From assembly GCF_001455965.1 (NCBI RefSeq), contig NZ_LKKO01000080.1:1-64000 (forward strand): a DNA stretch of 64,000 bases. Reading direction: 5' to 3'. Below are positions 45,225-54,430 of this stretch, piece after piece. Each line of letters begins with the position of its first letter. The first letter of the stretch is position 1. This stretch comes from Methylobacterium sp. GXS13. GTDB taxonomy: Bacteria > Pseudomonadota > Alphaproteobacteria > Rhizobiales > Beijerinckiaceae. The translations under genes were made by a program, and so were the position numbers. The notes beneath the pieces are model-generated. The model made no database searches. It was not told where the DNA came from and worked only from the letters and a program-made list of their open reading frames with translations.

Positions 45225-45797
45225 ATGGAAGTGATCCTGCTCGAGCGCGTGGCCAAGCTCGGCCAGATGGGCGAGACCGTGAATGTCCGCCCGGGATTCG
45301 CCCGCAACTTTCTGCTCGCTCGCGGCAAGGCCTTGCGCGCAACGGAAGCCAATAAGAAGCACTTCGAGGCGCAGCGCGCCCAGCTCGAGGCTCGCAACCT
45401 CGACCGCAAAAAGGACGCCGAGGCCGTCGCCGAGAAGCTGAACGGCCAGAGCTTCATCCTCATTCGCCAGTCCGGCGAGACCGGCGTGCTCTATGGCTCC
45501 GTCTCAACCCGCGACCTTGCAGAGGTTGTGGCCAAGGAAGGCTTCACGGTCGATCGGGGTCAGTTCATCCTGAACCAGCCGATCAAGACGCTGGGCCTGC
45601 ACACCGTCCCGGTGGTACTGCACCCGGAAGTTGAGGTGCAGGTCACCGTCAACGTCGCCCGCAGCCCCGAGGAGGCCGAGCGTCAGGCCCGCGGCGAGTC
45701 GGTCACTGAGCGCGAAGCGTTCAACCTTGACGACCTCGGCCTGGAAGTCGGCATGGCTCTGGCCGATGCCGGCGAAGGCGCCGACGACCGCGGCTGA
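45225..45797 (+). CDS. rplI: 50S ribosomal protein L9
   Basis: The 190-residue protein has the N-terminal [20 protein letters not shown] with the rRNA-binding domain [15 protein letters not shown], the central helix and the C-terminal domain ([17 protein letters not shown]). An additional acidic tail of about 40 residues follows the usual end. AAGGAGTAAAG lies directly upstream of the ATG, a strong site. Confidence 0.95.
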   Translation: MEVILLERVAKLGQMGETVNVRPGFARNFLLARGKALRATEANKKHFEAQRAQLEARNLDRKKDAEAVAEKLNGQSFILIRQSGETGVLYGSVSTRDLAEVVAKEGFTVDRGQFILNQPIKTLGLHTVPVVLHPEVEVQVTVNVARSPEEAERQARGESVTEREAFNLDDLGLEVGMALADAGEGADDRG

Positions 45798-45942
45798 TTC
45801 GTTCGGGGCTTCCCCGCGTGCGCCGCTTCGCAAGGGCTTTGGGTCCTTGACGGAGCGGCGTCATCCACCGCGCTGTATACCGGTGGAGATTGGGGATCTT
45901 CCGTCCTGAGACTTGACACGTTCCAGTTTTGTTCCAGCATGG

Positions 45943-45979
45943 ACGCCCGCCCCTCGTAAGAGTCGGCGGGCGTTTGTTT
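45943..45979 (+). terminator. Intrinsic terminator in the rplI-dnaB gap
   Basis: A 9-bp stem ACGCCCGCC (45943-45951) with GGCGGGCGT (45965-45973) and a 13-base loop is followed by TTGTTTG. It lies 145 bases after rplI. The 400-base gap to dnaB (45798-46197) also has a TTGACA at 45913 and a direct repeat GTTCCAG-TTTT-GTTCCAG just before the stem; no gene is supported. Confidence 0.7.
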
Positions 45980-46197
45980 GTCCGGGCCGAGGCCGGGACG
46001 AACCAACCGTAGGCCAAGGCGTCGTCCCGATTGGGCGGCTTCCAGCGGCAGACGATACAAGACCAAAGACCTGGAGCCTCATGGCGGATCGGAAATCCGT
46101 CTCGCGGCTCCAGGCTTCGGTAACCTTACCGTGGCCAAGGTCACGCGGTGTGATCCTGGTGCGCCCGTCCCGGCGCCTGATTCGGAGTCGTCTGCCG

Positions 46198-47685
46198 ATG
46201 GCCCTGCCCAATGCGCTCACGGCCAAGCTGGAAGCGGTTCAAGCGGAGTACCGCGTCGCCCCGCACAACATCGATGCGGAGCAGGCGCTGCTCGGCGCCA
46301 TCCTGGTGAACAACGACGCCTATTACCGGGTGTCGGACTTCCTCCTGGCCGAGCATTTCATGGAGGATGCCCACCAGCAGATCTTTTCGGTGGCGGCGTC
46401 CCTGATCCGGGCCGGCAAGCTCGCCACGCCCATCACCATGAAGACCTATCTGGGCGACGCCGATTTCGGCGGCCAGACGGTGATGCAGTACCTCGCCCGG
46501 CTGGCGGCCGACGCGACCACCGTCATCAATGCCGGCGCCTACGGCCGGACAATCTACGATCTCGCCATCCGCCGCCGCCTGATCACCATCGGCGAGGATC
46601 TGGTGAACGGCGCCTACGAGGCACCGGTCGAGCAGGCGCCCCGGGACCAAATCGAGGAGACCGAACGGCGTCTCTACGAGCTCGCCGAAGCGGGGAAATA
46701 CGACGGCGGCTTCCAGAAGTTCTCGGACGCGCTGACCGCCGCGGTGGACATGGCCGCCAAAGCCTACCAGCGCGACGGCAAGCTCTCGGGCATCGCCACC
46801 GGCCTGTCCGACCTCGACGCCAAGATGGGTGGCCTGCAGCCGTCCGACCTGATCATCCTCGCGGGCCGCCCGGCCATGGGCAAGACCTCGCTGGTGACCA
46901 ACATCGCCTTCAACATCGCAAAGGCGTATCGCGGCGAGAAGGCGGCCGACGGCACGATGCAGACCGTCAACGGCGGCATCGTCGGGTTCTTCTCCCTCGA
47001 AATGTCGGCCGAGCAGCTCGCCACCCGTATCATCGCCGAGCAATCGGGCGTGCCCTCGTACAAGATCCGCCGCGGCGACATCCGGCCGGAGGATTTTTAC
47101 AAGATCACCGACGCAGCGCGGGATATGCAGACAATCCCGTTCTACATCGACCAGACCGGCGGCATTTCGATCGCCCAGCTCGCCGCCCGAGCCCGGCGTC
47201 TCAAGCGCCAGAAGGGCCTGGATCTGCTGATCGTCGACTACCTGCAGCTTCTCTCCGGCTCCGGCAAGCGCAGCGACAACCGCGTGCAGGAGATGACCGA
47301 GATCACCACAGGCATGAAGGCGCTGGCCAAGGAGTTGGCGGTGCCGATCATCGGCCTGTCGCAGCTCTCGCGTCAGGTCGAGAACCGCGACGACAAGCGC
47401 CCTCAGCTCTCGGATCTGCGTGAGTCGGGCTCGATCGAGCAAGACGCCGACGTGGTGATGTTCGTGTTCCGCGAGGAATACTACGTCAACAACAAGAAGC
47501 CCCGCGAGGGCACCGAGGAATTTTTTGCCTGGGAGGCGGAGATGAACCGCGTCCATGGCAAAGCCGAAGTCATCCTGGGCAAGCAGCGCCACGGCCCGAC
47601 CGGCACGGTGGAACTGCAGTTCGATGCCAACATCACCCGGTTCTCGAACTTGGCCCAGAGCGAGCGGCTACCCGAGCAGATGTGA
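46198..47685 (+). CDS. dnaB: Replicative DNA helicase DnaB
   Basis: Hexameric 5'-3' helicase of the replication fork. From ATG 46198 the 495-residue protein has the N-terminal domain (APHNIDAEQALLGAILVNND), the linker helix, then the RecA-like domain with Walker A GRPAMGKTS (223-231), FFSLEMSAEQLATRI, Walker B LLIVDYLQLLSG, and GLSQLSRQVENRDDKRPQLS with the arginine finger region. No intein is present. The long upstream open frame (from 45913) includes the terminator and is not coding. An ordinary alr-radA neighbour does not follow. Confidence 0.96.
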   Translation: MALPNALTAKLEAVQAEYRVAPHNIDAEQALLGAILVNNDAYYRVSDFLLAEHFMEDAHQQIFSVAASLIRAGKLATPITMKTYLGDADFGGQTVMQYLARLAADATTVINAGAYGRTIYDLAIRRRLITIGEDLVNGAYEAPVEQAPRDQIEETERRLYELAEAGKYDGGFQKFSDALTAAVDMAAKAYQRDGKLSGIATGLSDLDAKMGGLQPSDLIILAGRPAMGKTSLVTNIAFNIAKAYRGEKAADGTMQTVNGGIVGFFSLEMSAEQLATRIIAEQSGVPSYKIRRGDIRPEDFYKITDAARDMQTIPFYIDQTGGISIAQLAARARRLKRQKGLDLLIVDYLQLLSGSGKRSDNRVQEMTEITTGMKALAKELAVPIIGLSQLSRQVENRDDKRPQLSDLRESGSIEQDADVVMFVFREEYYVNNKKPREGTEEFFAWEAEMNRVHGKAEVILGKQRHGPTGTVELQFDANITRFSNLAQSERLPEQM

Positions 47686-47696
47686 TCGACCCTGTT

Positions 47697-47717
47697 GCGG
47701 CGGCCGAGCGCCGCCGC
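47697..47717 (+). terminator. Hairpin after dnaB
   Basis: A perfect 8-bp stem GCGGCGGC (47697-47704) with GCCGCCGC (47710-47717) and a five-base loop begins 12 bases after the dnaB stop. There is no T-tract. Confidence 0.5.
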
Positions 47718-47778
47718 GAACCATCGTCAGATCAGGCCGTTGTGCGCAGGACGATTTTTCCGCAGCGCAGGATCGACG

Positions 47779-48228
47779 ATGAGCGAGCCGACACCTCCGA
47801 AGATGCCGTACTGGCACGTCTATACCGACGCGGAGGGGGTAAGCCGCCAGGAGCTCTTCTCCATCGAGCGCTTCAAGTTCGAGGGGATCAATCCCGAAAC
47901 GGCGCCCCAGTGGAACGACAAGATGGAACCGGCACCGTCGGTGGTGACCTTTACGGTCCTGCCGGTCGGCTGGATTGGCGAGTGGCATGAGAACCCGCGG
48001 CCGCAATGGATCGCGATCCTGTCGGGCCGCTGGTTCGTGGAGACGATGGACGGCCACCGGGTCGAGATGGGCCCGGGTGAGTTGATGATGGGCGAGGACC
48101 AGAACACCAAGGCGCGCGACGGCAAGAAGGGCCACCTCTCCGGCACCGTGGGCGACGAGCCCTGCACGATGATCGTCACGGGGCTCCAGGTCGAGCCGAC
48201 CGTGAACCAGCCCGGTCGCTTCAAGTAA
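47779..48228 (+). CDS. Cupin-domain protein
   Basis: From ATG 47779 the 149-residue protein has one cupin barrel: EWHENPRPQWIAILSGRWFV and DGHRVEMGPGELMMGEDQNT, corresponding to the two cupin motifs (His and Glu ligands in the first). The C-terminus (GLQVEPTVNQPGRFK) is extended. Such stand-alone cupins often accompany sugar or organic-acid enzymes. It is followed after ten bases by a SMP-30-family lactonase gene, so the pair may act on the same compound. Confidence 0.78.
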   Translation: MSEPTPPKMPYWHVYTDAEGVSRQELFSIERFKFEGINPETAPQWNDKMEPAPSVVTFTVLPVGWIGEWHENPRPQWIAILSGRWFVETMDGHRVEMGPGELMMGEDQNTKARDGKKGHLSGTVGDEPCTMIVTGLQVEPTVNQPGRFK

Positions 48229-48238
48229 GGGCCGCACG

Positions 48239-49141
48239 ATGGACGGCATTGAGCTGACCCAGCCGCGCTTCAAGGCGTATGTGCTGCCGAACGCGCCGCT
48301 GGAAAAGCTCGCCGAGGGCTTTGCCTGGACCGAGGGACCGGTCTTCTTCGGGGACCGCAACGAGCTGCTGTTCTCGGATCTCCCCAACAACCGGGTGATG
48401 CGCTGGACGGATGCGGGCGGCCTCAGCGTCTACCGCGAGGTCAGCGATTTCGAGAACGGCCATGCCCGGGATCGGCAGGGACGGCTGCTCTCCTGTTCGC
48501 ACCGCAGCCGGCGCATTCACCGCACCGAACTCGACGGCAGCATCACCGGCTTGGTCGAGCACTACCAGGGCCGGCGGCTGAACTCGCCCAACGACATCGT
48601 TTGCAAGTCCGACGGCACGATCTGGTTCTCGGACCCGCCCTACGGCATCCAGACCGATTACGAGGGCGGCAAGCAGGAGTCAGAGCTACAAGCCGCACTC
48701 TATCGGTTCGACCCGCGTGACGGCTCTCTGGGCGTGGTCGCGGACGATTTCCAGGGCCCGAATGGCCTGTGCTTCTCCCCCGACGAGCAAAAACTCTACG
48801 TCGTCGAGACCGGGCTTCAATTCGCCGCCGATCCTGTCCAGCACGTGCGCGTGTTCGACGTCGCCGAGGATGGCCGCTTGTCGAGGGGAAAGGTGTTCTG
48901 CACGATCGCGCCGGGCAATGCCGATGGCATCCGCTGCGACGAACACGGCAATCTCTGGTCGAGCGCCGGCGACGGCGTTCACTGTATCGATCCCAGCGGC
49001 GAGCTGCTCGGCAAGATTCTGGTCCCCTCGACGGTGGCAAATCTCGCCTTCGGCGGCCGCAACAACAGTCGTCTGTTCCTCTGTGCCTCGCACACGCTCT
49101 ACGCGATCTACACTAACGTGCGCGGAGCACGTCTGCTGTGA
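48239..49141 (+). CDS. SMP-30/gluconolactonase family protein
   Basis: The 300-residue six-bladed beta-propeller has the metal ligands expected in the family: Glu in FAWTEGPVFF, Asn in NSPNDIVCKSDG, Asn in FQGPNGLCFSPD and Asp in NADGIRCDEHGNLW. Members hydrolyse sugar lactones such as gluconolactone, or organophosphates. Substrate not known. It is the middle gene of a cupin, lactonase, VOC trio; its stop overlaps the GTG start of the VOC gene by four bases. Confidence 0.88.
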   Translation: MDGIELTQPRFKAYVLPNAPLEKLAEGFAWTEGPVFFGDRNELLFSDLPNNRVMRWTDAGGLSVYREVSDFENGHARDRQGRLLSCSHRSRRIHRTELDGSITGLVEHYQGRRLNSPNDIVCKSDGTIWFSDPPYGIQTDYEGGKQESELQAALYRFDPRDGSLGVVADDFQGPNGLCFSPDEQKLYVVETGLQFAADPVQHVRVFDVAEDGRLSRGKVFCTIAPGNADGIRCDEHGNLWSSAGDGVHCIDPSGELLGKILVPSTVANLAFGGRNNSRLFLCASHTLYAIYTNVRGARLL

Positions 49142-50040
49142 GCGGCATCCGGGCCATCACCGGTTTCAGCCGCACGGTCGCGGATCTATCGGTCACAGAG
49201 GCCTTTTATCAGGACGGGCTCGATTTCCAGCGGGTCGCCCCGCCGGAGCCGGTACCAGATGCGCAAGCCGAGGCGATGGGGCTTGCGGGGCGGCAGGCAA
49301 CGCAACTGCGCCTGCGGCTCGGCGGCCAGATTGTAACCTTCCTGGCGGTCGAGCCGCCCGGCGCGCCCTACCCCGCTGATCCGGCGGCGACCGATCCGTT
49401 CTTCCAGCACCTCGCGATCCCGGTGCGCGACATGGATGCCGCGATGGCGCAGCTCGCCCGGTTCGGGGCGGCTCCGATCAGCCGGGGCGGCGCGCAGGTC
49501 CTGCCAGCATCCTCCGGGGGCGTCACCGCCTACAAGTTCCGCGATCCGGACGGCCACCCGCTGGAGCTGATCTTTTTTCCCGACGGTCCTCCAGCCCAAC
49601 GCTGGCGCAACGCACCGGGCCTATTCCTGGGCATCGACCATTCAGCGATCACCGTAACCGATCTCACTGCGGCCCTGACACTCCTCACCGGCCCCCTCGG
49701 CCTCACGGTCGCGCAGACCGGGCTGAACCGGGGGCCCGAACAGGCGCGGCTCGATGGGGTCGACGATCCGAAGGTGGACGTGATCGCGCTCGCCCCCCCT
49801 GTATTCGCGCCGCATGTCGAACTGCTGCATTATCGACGGCCGATCATCCGGAGAGCCTCCCCAGCCCCGTTTGGCCCGGCTGACCGCGCCTCGACCCGTT
49901 TCATCTTCGCGGTAGACGAACTGGAGGGTCTGGTGTGGGCGTTGCGCAAGGCGGGGTTGGCGCCACGGGCGTCGGGCGATGGCTCAGTTGCCTATTGTGC
50001 TGCGCCGGACGGGCATGGGTTCCTATTGATGAACGCCTGA
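49138..50040 (+). CDS. VOC-family (glyoxalase/dioxygenase fold) protein, two domains
   Basis: The 300-residue protein has two vicinal-oxygen-chelate domains. The first ends with FFQHLAIPVRDMDAA and FRDPDGHPLELIFFP; the second opens with GIDHSAITVTDLTAALTLL and ends YCAAPDGHGFLLMNA. The His at the usual first position of domain 1 is replaced (ITGFSRTVADL), so one metal site may be incomplete. The family includes glyoxalases, extradiol dioxygenases and fosfomycin-resistance proteins. Coupled translation with the lactonase suggests one pathway. Confidence 0.82.
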   Translation: MSGIRAITGFSRTVADLSVTEAFYQDGLDFQRVAPPEPVPDAQAEAMGLAGRQATQLRLRLGGQIVTFLAVEPPGAPYPADPAATDPFFQHLAIPVRDMDAAMAQLARFGAAPISRGGAQVLPASSGGVTAYKFRDPDGHPLELIFFPDGPPAQRWRNAPGLFLGIDHSAITVTDLTAALTLLTGPLGLTVAQTGLNRGPEQARLDGVDDPKVDVIALAPPVFAPHVELLHYRRPIIRRASPAPFGPADRASTRFIFAVDELEGLVWALRKAGLAPRASGDGSVAYCAAPDGHGFLLMNA

Positions 50041-50123
50041 TGCCCCCAAACGACTGCGTTGCGCCCGGCACTTGACGCGCCGCCCCTCCCGCGTCCAATC
50101 CGGCCGCCCCGGAGGTGAGATCG

Positions 50124-51029
50124 ATGCCGCTCCTCGCCCTGCCCTTTCCGGCCATCGATCCGGTGGCGCTCGCGATTGGGCCGATCACAATCAAATGGTA
50201 CGCCCTCGCCTACATCGCCGGCCTGATCGGCGGGTGGTACTACGCGCGCCGCCTCGTCATGGCCGACAGCCTGTGGGGCGTGGTCAAGCGCCCGCAGGTG
50301 GTCGACATCGATGACCTCGTCGTCTGGGTGGCGCTCGGCGTCGTGCTCGGCGGACGGATCGGCTACGTGCTGTTCTACAACCTGCCGATGTACCTCGCCG
50401 ACCCGATAGAGATCCTGGCGATCCGCAACGGCGGCATGTCGTTCCATGGCGGCTTTCTGGGCGCGATCCTGGCCTTCCTGCTGTTCGCTCGCGCCAAGAA
50501 GCTGAACGGCTACACGCTTCTCGATATCGGCGCTGTGGTCGTGCCGATCGGCCTGTTCTTCGGGCGGATCGCGAATTTCGTGAATGGTGAACTCTGGGGG
50601 CGGATCGCGCCGGATTTCCCCTACGCGATCGTGTTCCCCACCGGCGGGCCGCTGCCGCGCCATCCGAGTCAGCTCTACGAGGCGGCCACCGAGGGCCTGC
50701 TGCTGTTCATCGTCATGGCGCTCGCCGTGCGCCGGTTCGGGTTCCGCAAGCCCGGCTTGCTCGGCGGCATCTTTGTCTTCGGCTACGCCCTGGCCCGGAC
50801 GTTCTGTGAGTTCTTCCGCGAGCCGGACCGGCAGCTCGGCTTCCTGTTCGGCGACCATCTCGGGCCGATGGGTGGCGGCGTGACCATGGGCATGCTGCTC
50901 TGCGTGCCGATGATGATCGTCGGGCTCACCTACATCGTCCTGGCGGGCACGGGACGAACCCGTCCACGCAATCCGGTCGCCGCGTCTAATCCGCAGGAGG
51001 CGGCGCGCGAGGCGCCTGCAAAGGCGTGA
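50124..51029 (+). CDS. lgt: Phosphatidylglycerol--prolipoprotein diacylglyceryl transferase
   Basis: First enzyme of lipoprotein maturation in the inner membrane. From ATG 50124 the 301-residue protein has seven membrane segments, GGMSFHGGFLGAI with the essential His, the signature GRIANFVNGELWGR, and HPSQLYEA. GGAGG lies nine bases before ATG 50124, so it is preferred over GTG 50115. Its stop overlaps the GTG of the MidA-like gene by four bases. Confidence 0.95.
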   Translation: MPLLALPFPAIDPVALAIGPITIKWYALAYIAGLIGGWYYARRLVMADSLWGVVKRPQVVDIDDLVVWVALGVVLGGRIGYVLFYNLPMYLADPIEILAIRNGGMSFHGGFLGAILAFLLFARAKKLNGYTLLDIGAVVVPIGLFFGRIANFVNGELWGRIAPDFPYAIVFPTGGPLPRHPSQLYEAATEGLLLFIVMALAVRRFGFRKPGLLGGIFVFGYALARTFCEFFREPDRQLGFLFGDHLGPMGGGVTMGMLLCVPMMIVGLTYIVLAGTGRTRPRNPVAASNPQEAAREAPAKA

Positions 51030-52096
51030 CGCCACTCGGAGCCGAGATTACGGCCCTGATCCGCCATGGCGGGCCGATCGGCATAGACCGCTATATGGCG
51101 CTCTGCCTCGGCCACCCGGTCCACGGCTATTACCGCACCCGTGACCCGCTCGGTGTTAAGGGCGATTTCACCACGGCCCCCGAGATCAGCCAGATGTTCG
51201 GCGAGCTGATCGGAGCCTGGGCAGGCTACATCCACGGCCAACGAAGCCAGAGGGAGCCGCTGATCCTCGTGGAACTCGGTCCCGGCCGGGGCACGCTGAT
51301 GGTGGACGCCCTGCGTGCCCTGCGGATAGCGGCCCCGGGCGCGGATATCAGGCCGCATCTTGTCGAGATTAGCCCGGTGCTGCGAGCCGTGCAGGAACGA
51401 GCCCTCGCCGGCACCGGCGCGACCTGGCACGCCGGGATCGAGACCCTGCCCGAGGGCCCGGCGATCATCCTGGCCAACGAATTCTTCGACTGCCTGCCGG
51501 TCCGCCAATTCGAGCGCCACGCCACCGGCTGGCATGAGCGGCAGGTTGGGCTTGGTCCCGAGGGTGATCTCGTGTTCGGCCTCGCCCCGGAGGCGACGCC
51601 GGGGCTGGACGCTGACGGCCCGGAGGGTGCGCTGCTCAGCGTACCGGGGGTTGGCCTGGGGCTGATGCGGCTTCTTGCGCATCGCATGCGGGAAGCCGGC
51701 GGCGCCCTGTTGGCGATCGATTACGGTCATGTCCGGCCGGGCTTCGGCGACACGCTGCAGGCCCTGTCGGGACATCGCTTCGCAGACCCGCTGGCAGCGC
51801 CAGGCGAGGCGGATCTCACGCACCACGTCGATTTCGCTGCGCTCGCGAATGCCGCTCACACGGAGGGTGCGATCGTTCACGGGCCGGTTGCACAGCGGGA
51901 CTTCCTGCTCGCCCTCGGCCTGAACGCACGGGCCGAGCACCTCAAAACTCGCGCCACCGCGGTTCAGGCCGCGGCGGTTGATTCGGCCGTCCGACGGCTT
52001 ACGGACGGGAGCCGAGGCGGTATGGGAAGCCTCTTTAAGGTCCTGGCCGTCAGCGGCCGGGATCACGGGCCGCTACCCGGATTTCCCGAGGCCTGA
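51026..52096 (+). CDS. MidA/NDUFAF7-family SAM-dependent methyltransferase
   Basis: The 356-residue protein has the family start (IDRYMALCLGHPVHGYYRTR, DPLGVKGDFTTAPEISQMFG), SAM motif I LVELGPGRGTLMVDALRAL and LANEFFDCLPVRQFE. The mitochondrial relative NDUFAF7 dimethylates an Arg of a complex I subunit, and alphaproteobacterial members may do the same, which is inference. The lgt-methyltransferase-pgeF order is common in alphaproteobacteria. Confidence 0.9.
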   Translation: MTPLGAEITALIRHGGPIGIDRYMALCLGHPVHGYYRTRDPLGVKGDFTTAPEISQMFGELIGAWAGYIHGQRSQREPLILVELGPGRGTLMVDALRALRIAAPGADIRPHLVEISPVLRAVQERALAGTGATWHAGIETLPEGPAIILANEFFDCLPVRQFERHATGWHERQVGLGPEGDLVFGLAPEATPGLDADGPEGALLSVPGVGLGLMRLLAHRMREAGGALLAIDYGHVRPGFGDTLQALSGHRFADPLAAPGEADLTHHVDFAALANAAHTEGAIVHGPVAQRDFLLALGLNARAEHLKTRATAVQAAAVDSAVRRLTDGSRGGMGSLFKVLAVSGRDHGPLPGFPEA

Positions 52097-52129
52097 GGCT
52101 CGGTCTCCAGGCGGCGGCTCGGGATGTCG

Positions 52130-52327
52130 TCAGCCGAACGAGCCGAACCCGGCATCTGAGGCGCTCGGCGCCCGCGGGGTTGGCGGCGCGGGCGGGTTCG
52201 GGTCGGACGGGTCGAAGGGGCCGGGCTCACGCTCGACGGGATGCTCGGCCGCGCTCTGGCTCCGACGCTCCGGAACCTGGGGGGCGGTGGTCTCGATCGG
52301 GGAGTCGTTCTCGGTCCGTCGTGACAT
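52130..52327 (-). CDS. Small Pro-rich disordered protein (65 aa)
   Basis: From ATG 52327, with AAGGA six bases upstream, a 65-residue protein is encoded on the strand opposite its neighbours. It is charged at the N-terminus (SRRTENDSPIETTAPQVPER) and Pro/Asp-rich thereafter (FDPSDPNPPAPPTPRAPS), ending GFGSFG, with no membrane segment or signal peptide. I do not recognise it. It sits in the 365 bases between the MidA-like gene and pgeF, which otherwise form a plus-strand series. Confidence 0.5.
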   Translation of the reverse strand: MSRRTENDSPIETTAPQVPERRSQSAAEHPVEREPGPFDPSDPNPPAPPTPRAPSASDAGFGSFG

Positions 52328-52461
52328 TGCGATCCTTCTCGGAAGAATCCGGAACCCGGACTCATGCTGCAATGCAGCAAGAATCTGACGGTTCCACGAC
52401 ATCGTCAAGGGGCACCCATTCCGTTATCGAGCGCGACATCAGGATGGCGAGGGAGCCGACC

Positions 52462-53244
52462 GTGACTGCAGGCATGTCAATCGAGGCGCCGGAACTCTCA
52501 TCGCATGCGGGCGTGCGCCACGCCTTCTTCACCCGGATCGGTGGCGTATCGGAGGGCGTCTACGCTACGCTGAATGGCGGACTTGGATCCCAGGATCAGC
52601 CGCAGCGCGTGGCCGAGAATCGGACGCGGATGTGCGCCCAGCTTGGCCTGCCGCCGGAGCGGCTGGTCAGCCTGTATCAGGTCCATTCGGCCGATGTTGT
52701 CGTCGTTGAAGGGCCCTTCGCGACCGCGGACCGCCCGAAGGCCGATGCCATGGTGACGCGGATGCCGGGCCTTGCCCTGGGGATTGCAACCGCCGATTGC
52801 GGGCCGATCCTGTTCGCCGATCCGGAGAACGGCGTGGTTGGCGCTGCCCATGCCGGCTGGAAGGGCGCGCTCACCGGCGTGATCGATGCGACGGTGCGAG
52901 CCATGGAGACGTTGGGTGCGCAGCGGCGGCAGATCGTCGCCGTGCTCGGGCCGACCATCAGCCAGACATCCTACGAGGTCGGCTCGGATTTCGTCGCGCG
53001 CTTCCGCTTAGAGGCTCCCGGCATGGAACGTTTTCTCGGGGCCGGACTGCGCGAGGGACACGCGCAGTTCGATCTCCCGGGCTTCATCCTGGCGCGGCTC
53101 AGGGAGGCGGAGGTCGGCGAAGTCGCGACGCTCAACCTCTGCACCTACGCCGATCCGGACCGGTTCTACAGCTTCCGTCGGACAACCCACCGCGGCGAAA
53201 CCGATTACGGACGCCTGATCTCGGCCATCGCGCTGACACCGTGA
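52462..53244 (+). CDS. pgeF: PgeF-type laccase-domain protein (purine nucleoside phosphorylase family)
   Basis: The roughly 260-residue protein has the conserved YfiH/PgeF zinc and catalytic residues: ATADCGPILF with its Cys, AAHAGWKGALTGVIDATV with His, and LGPTISQTSYEVG; the early VHSADVV supplies another His. Members were called multicopper polyphenol oxidases and were later shown to act on nucleosides or to correct peptidoglycan precursor errors. GTG 52462 follows GGGAG by seven bases; ATG 52444 and ATG 52474 are alternatives. Confidence 0.88.
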   Translation: MTAGMSIEAPELSSHAGVRHAFFTRIGGVSEGVYATLNGGLGSQDQPQRVAENRTRMCAQLGLPPERLVSLYQVHSADVVVVEGPFATADRPKADAMVTRMPGLALGIATADCGPILFADPENGVVGAAHAGWKGALTGVIDATVRAMETLGAQRRQIVAVLGPTISQTSYEVGSDFVARFRLEAPGMERFLGAGLREGHAQFDLPGFILARLREAEVGEVATLNLCTYADPDRFYSFRRTTHRGETDYGRLISAIALTP

Positions 53245-53526
53245 CCCGGACCGGATCTCCAAGCGCTGCCATCGCCTTCCAGGGGGTGCGACACTTTGTC
53301 GATCCGAGACGCCGAAAAAAAGCGTGGCCGTAAGCGAACCTTGACCATTCGAGTGCGTTTAAACGCGTGAGGTGCCGGGGAAAAACGGCGGATTGCCATA
53401 AGGGGCCGCGATAAGCGGTCGGCGATACCGCAGAGCGCAAAGCGCCCTGGAACCGCTGGAACGTAGCCAGATCCGCGTTCCGTGTCCGTCCATAGAGGCC
53501 GGCGCGGGGCCACCCGTGAGGACCAG

Positions 53527-54381
53527 ATGATGAAATCCCTTCTTCGCGCCACCACCGCCCTCGCGGGCGTGGCCCTTGCCGGCTCCGCTTTCGCTGCCGA
53601 TCTGCCGCGCCGCGCCGCCCCGCCGCCGATCTTCACCCCGGTGCCGGTGTTCACCTGGACCGGCGCCTACTTCGGTATCAACGCCGGCTACGCCTTCGAC
53701 GCCAGCAGCCGCTCCAACAACTCGACCTTCGTCATCCCGGGCGGCGTCGGCCTGACCAGCGGCCCGGCCGCCGTGGCCACCTTCCGCAACCGCAGCCAGG
53801 ACGGTTTCTCGGGCGGCGCCCAGGTCGGCTACAACTATCAGTTCACCCCGGGCTCCGGCGTGGTCGTCGGCATCGAGGCCGACGCCCAGTACCTCGACTT
53901 CGGCCGCGACCGGAACAACGCCTTCGTCAGCGGCGGCGCGATCGCCCCCGGCTTGATCCTCAACGACCCGCGCGGTCTGGCCAGCCTCGACTACTTCGGC
54001 ACCGTGCGTGGCCGCCTCGGCTACGCCTTCGACCGCACCCTCGTATACGGCACCGGCGGCTTCGCCTACGGCTCGGGCAGCGCCGACCGCTCGTTCGGCG
54101 GTTACGCCGGCAACGACAGCTTCCGCACCGGCTACGCCGTCGGCGGCGGCATCGAGTACGCGCTCCCGACCGACTCGTTCCTGAACTTCTTCCGCTCCTC
54201 GGCGGTGACGCTCAAGGTCGAAGGCCTGTACGTGAATCTCGACCGCGGTACTCGCAACCAGGGTGTCCTGCTCGTCAACGCCGCCAACCTCGCCCCGGCC
54301 TATGTGACCCCGATCGGCCCCCGCGACGACGAGTTCGCCGTCGTCCGCGCCGGCCTGAACTACAAGTTCGGCTCGTACTAA
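53527..54381 (+). CDS. Outer-membrane beta-barrel protein (Omp31/porin-like)
   Basis: Precursor of 284 residues with a signal peptide (KSLLRATTALAGVALAGSAFA, shortened RATTALAGVALAGSAFA) and the LPRRAAPPP segment, then WTGAYFGINAGYAFD, repeated Gly/aromatic beta-strand motifs and terminal NYKFGSY. It matches the Omp25/Omp31-type barrels common in Rhizobiales. Tyr/Gly-rich barrels like this are usually abundant. Two ATGs (53527 and 53530) follow AGGA; the former is given. A canonical terminator follows. Confidence 0.9.
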   Translation: MMKSLLRATTALAGVALAGSAFAADLPRRAAPPPIFTPVPVFTWTGAYFGINAGYAFDASSRSNNSTFVIPGGVGLTSGPAAVATFRNRSQDGFSGGAQVGYNYQFTPGSGVVVGIEADAQYLDFGRDRNNAFVSGGAIAPGLILNDPRGLASLDYFGTVRGRLGYAFDRTLVYGTGGFAYGSGSADRSFGGYAGNDSFRTGYAVGGGIEYALPTDSFLNFFRSSAVTLKVEGLYVNLDRGTRNQGVLLVNAANLAPAYVTPIGPRDDEFAVVRAGLNYKFGSY

Positions 54382-54430
54382 GACCCGGCCTCGGCGCGCC
54401 GGCCGCGCCGAGGCGATTGCAACGGATGAG

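Noticed and set aside
46141-47592. Long minus-strand frame opposite dnaB
   Set aside because: Shadow frame; dnaB motifs are complete on the plus strand.
53355-53366. Palindrome GCGTTTAAACGC upstream of the outer-membrane barrel gene
   Set aside because: Only 12 bases, single occurrence seen, and no matching regulator nearby; could be chance, although it overlaps a TTGACC that might be a -35 element.
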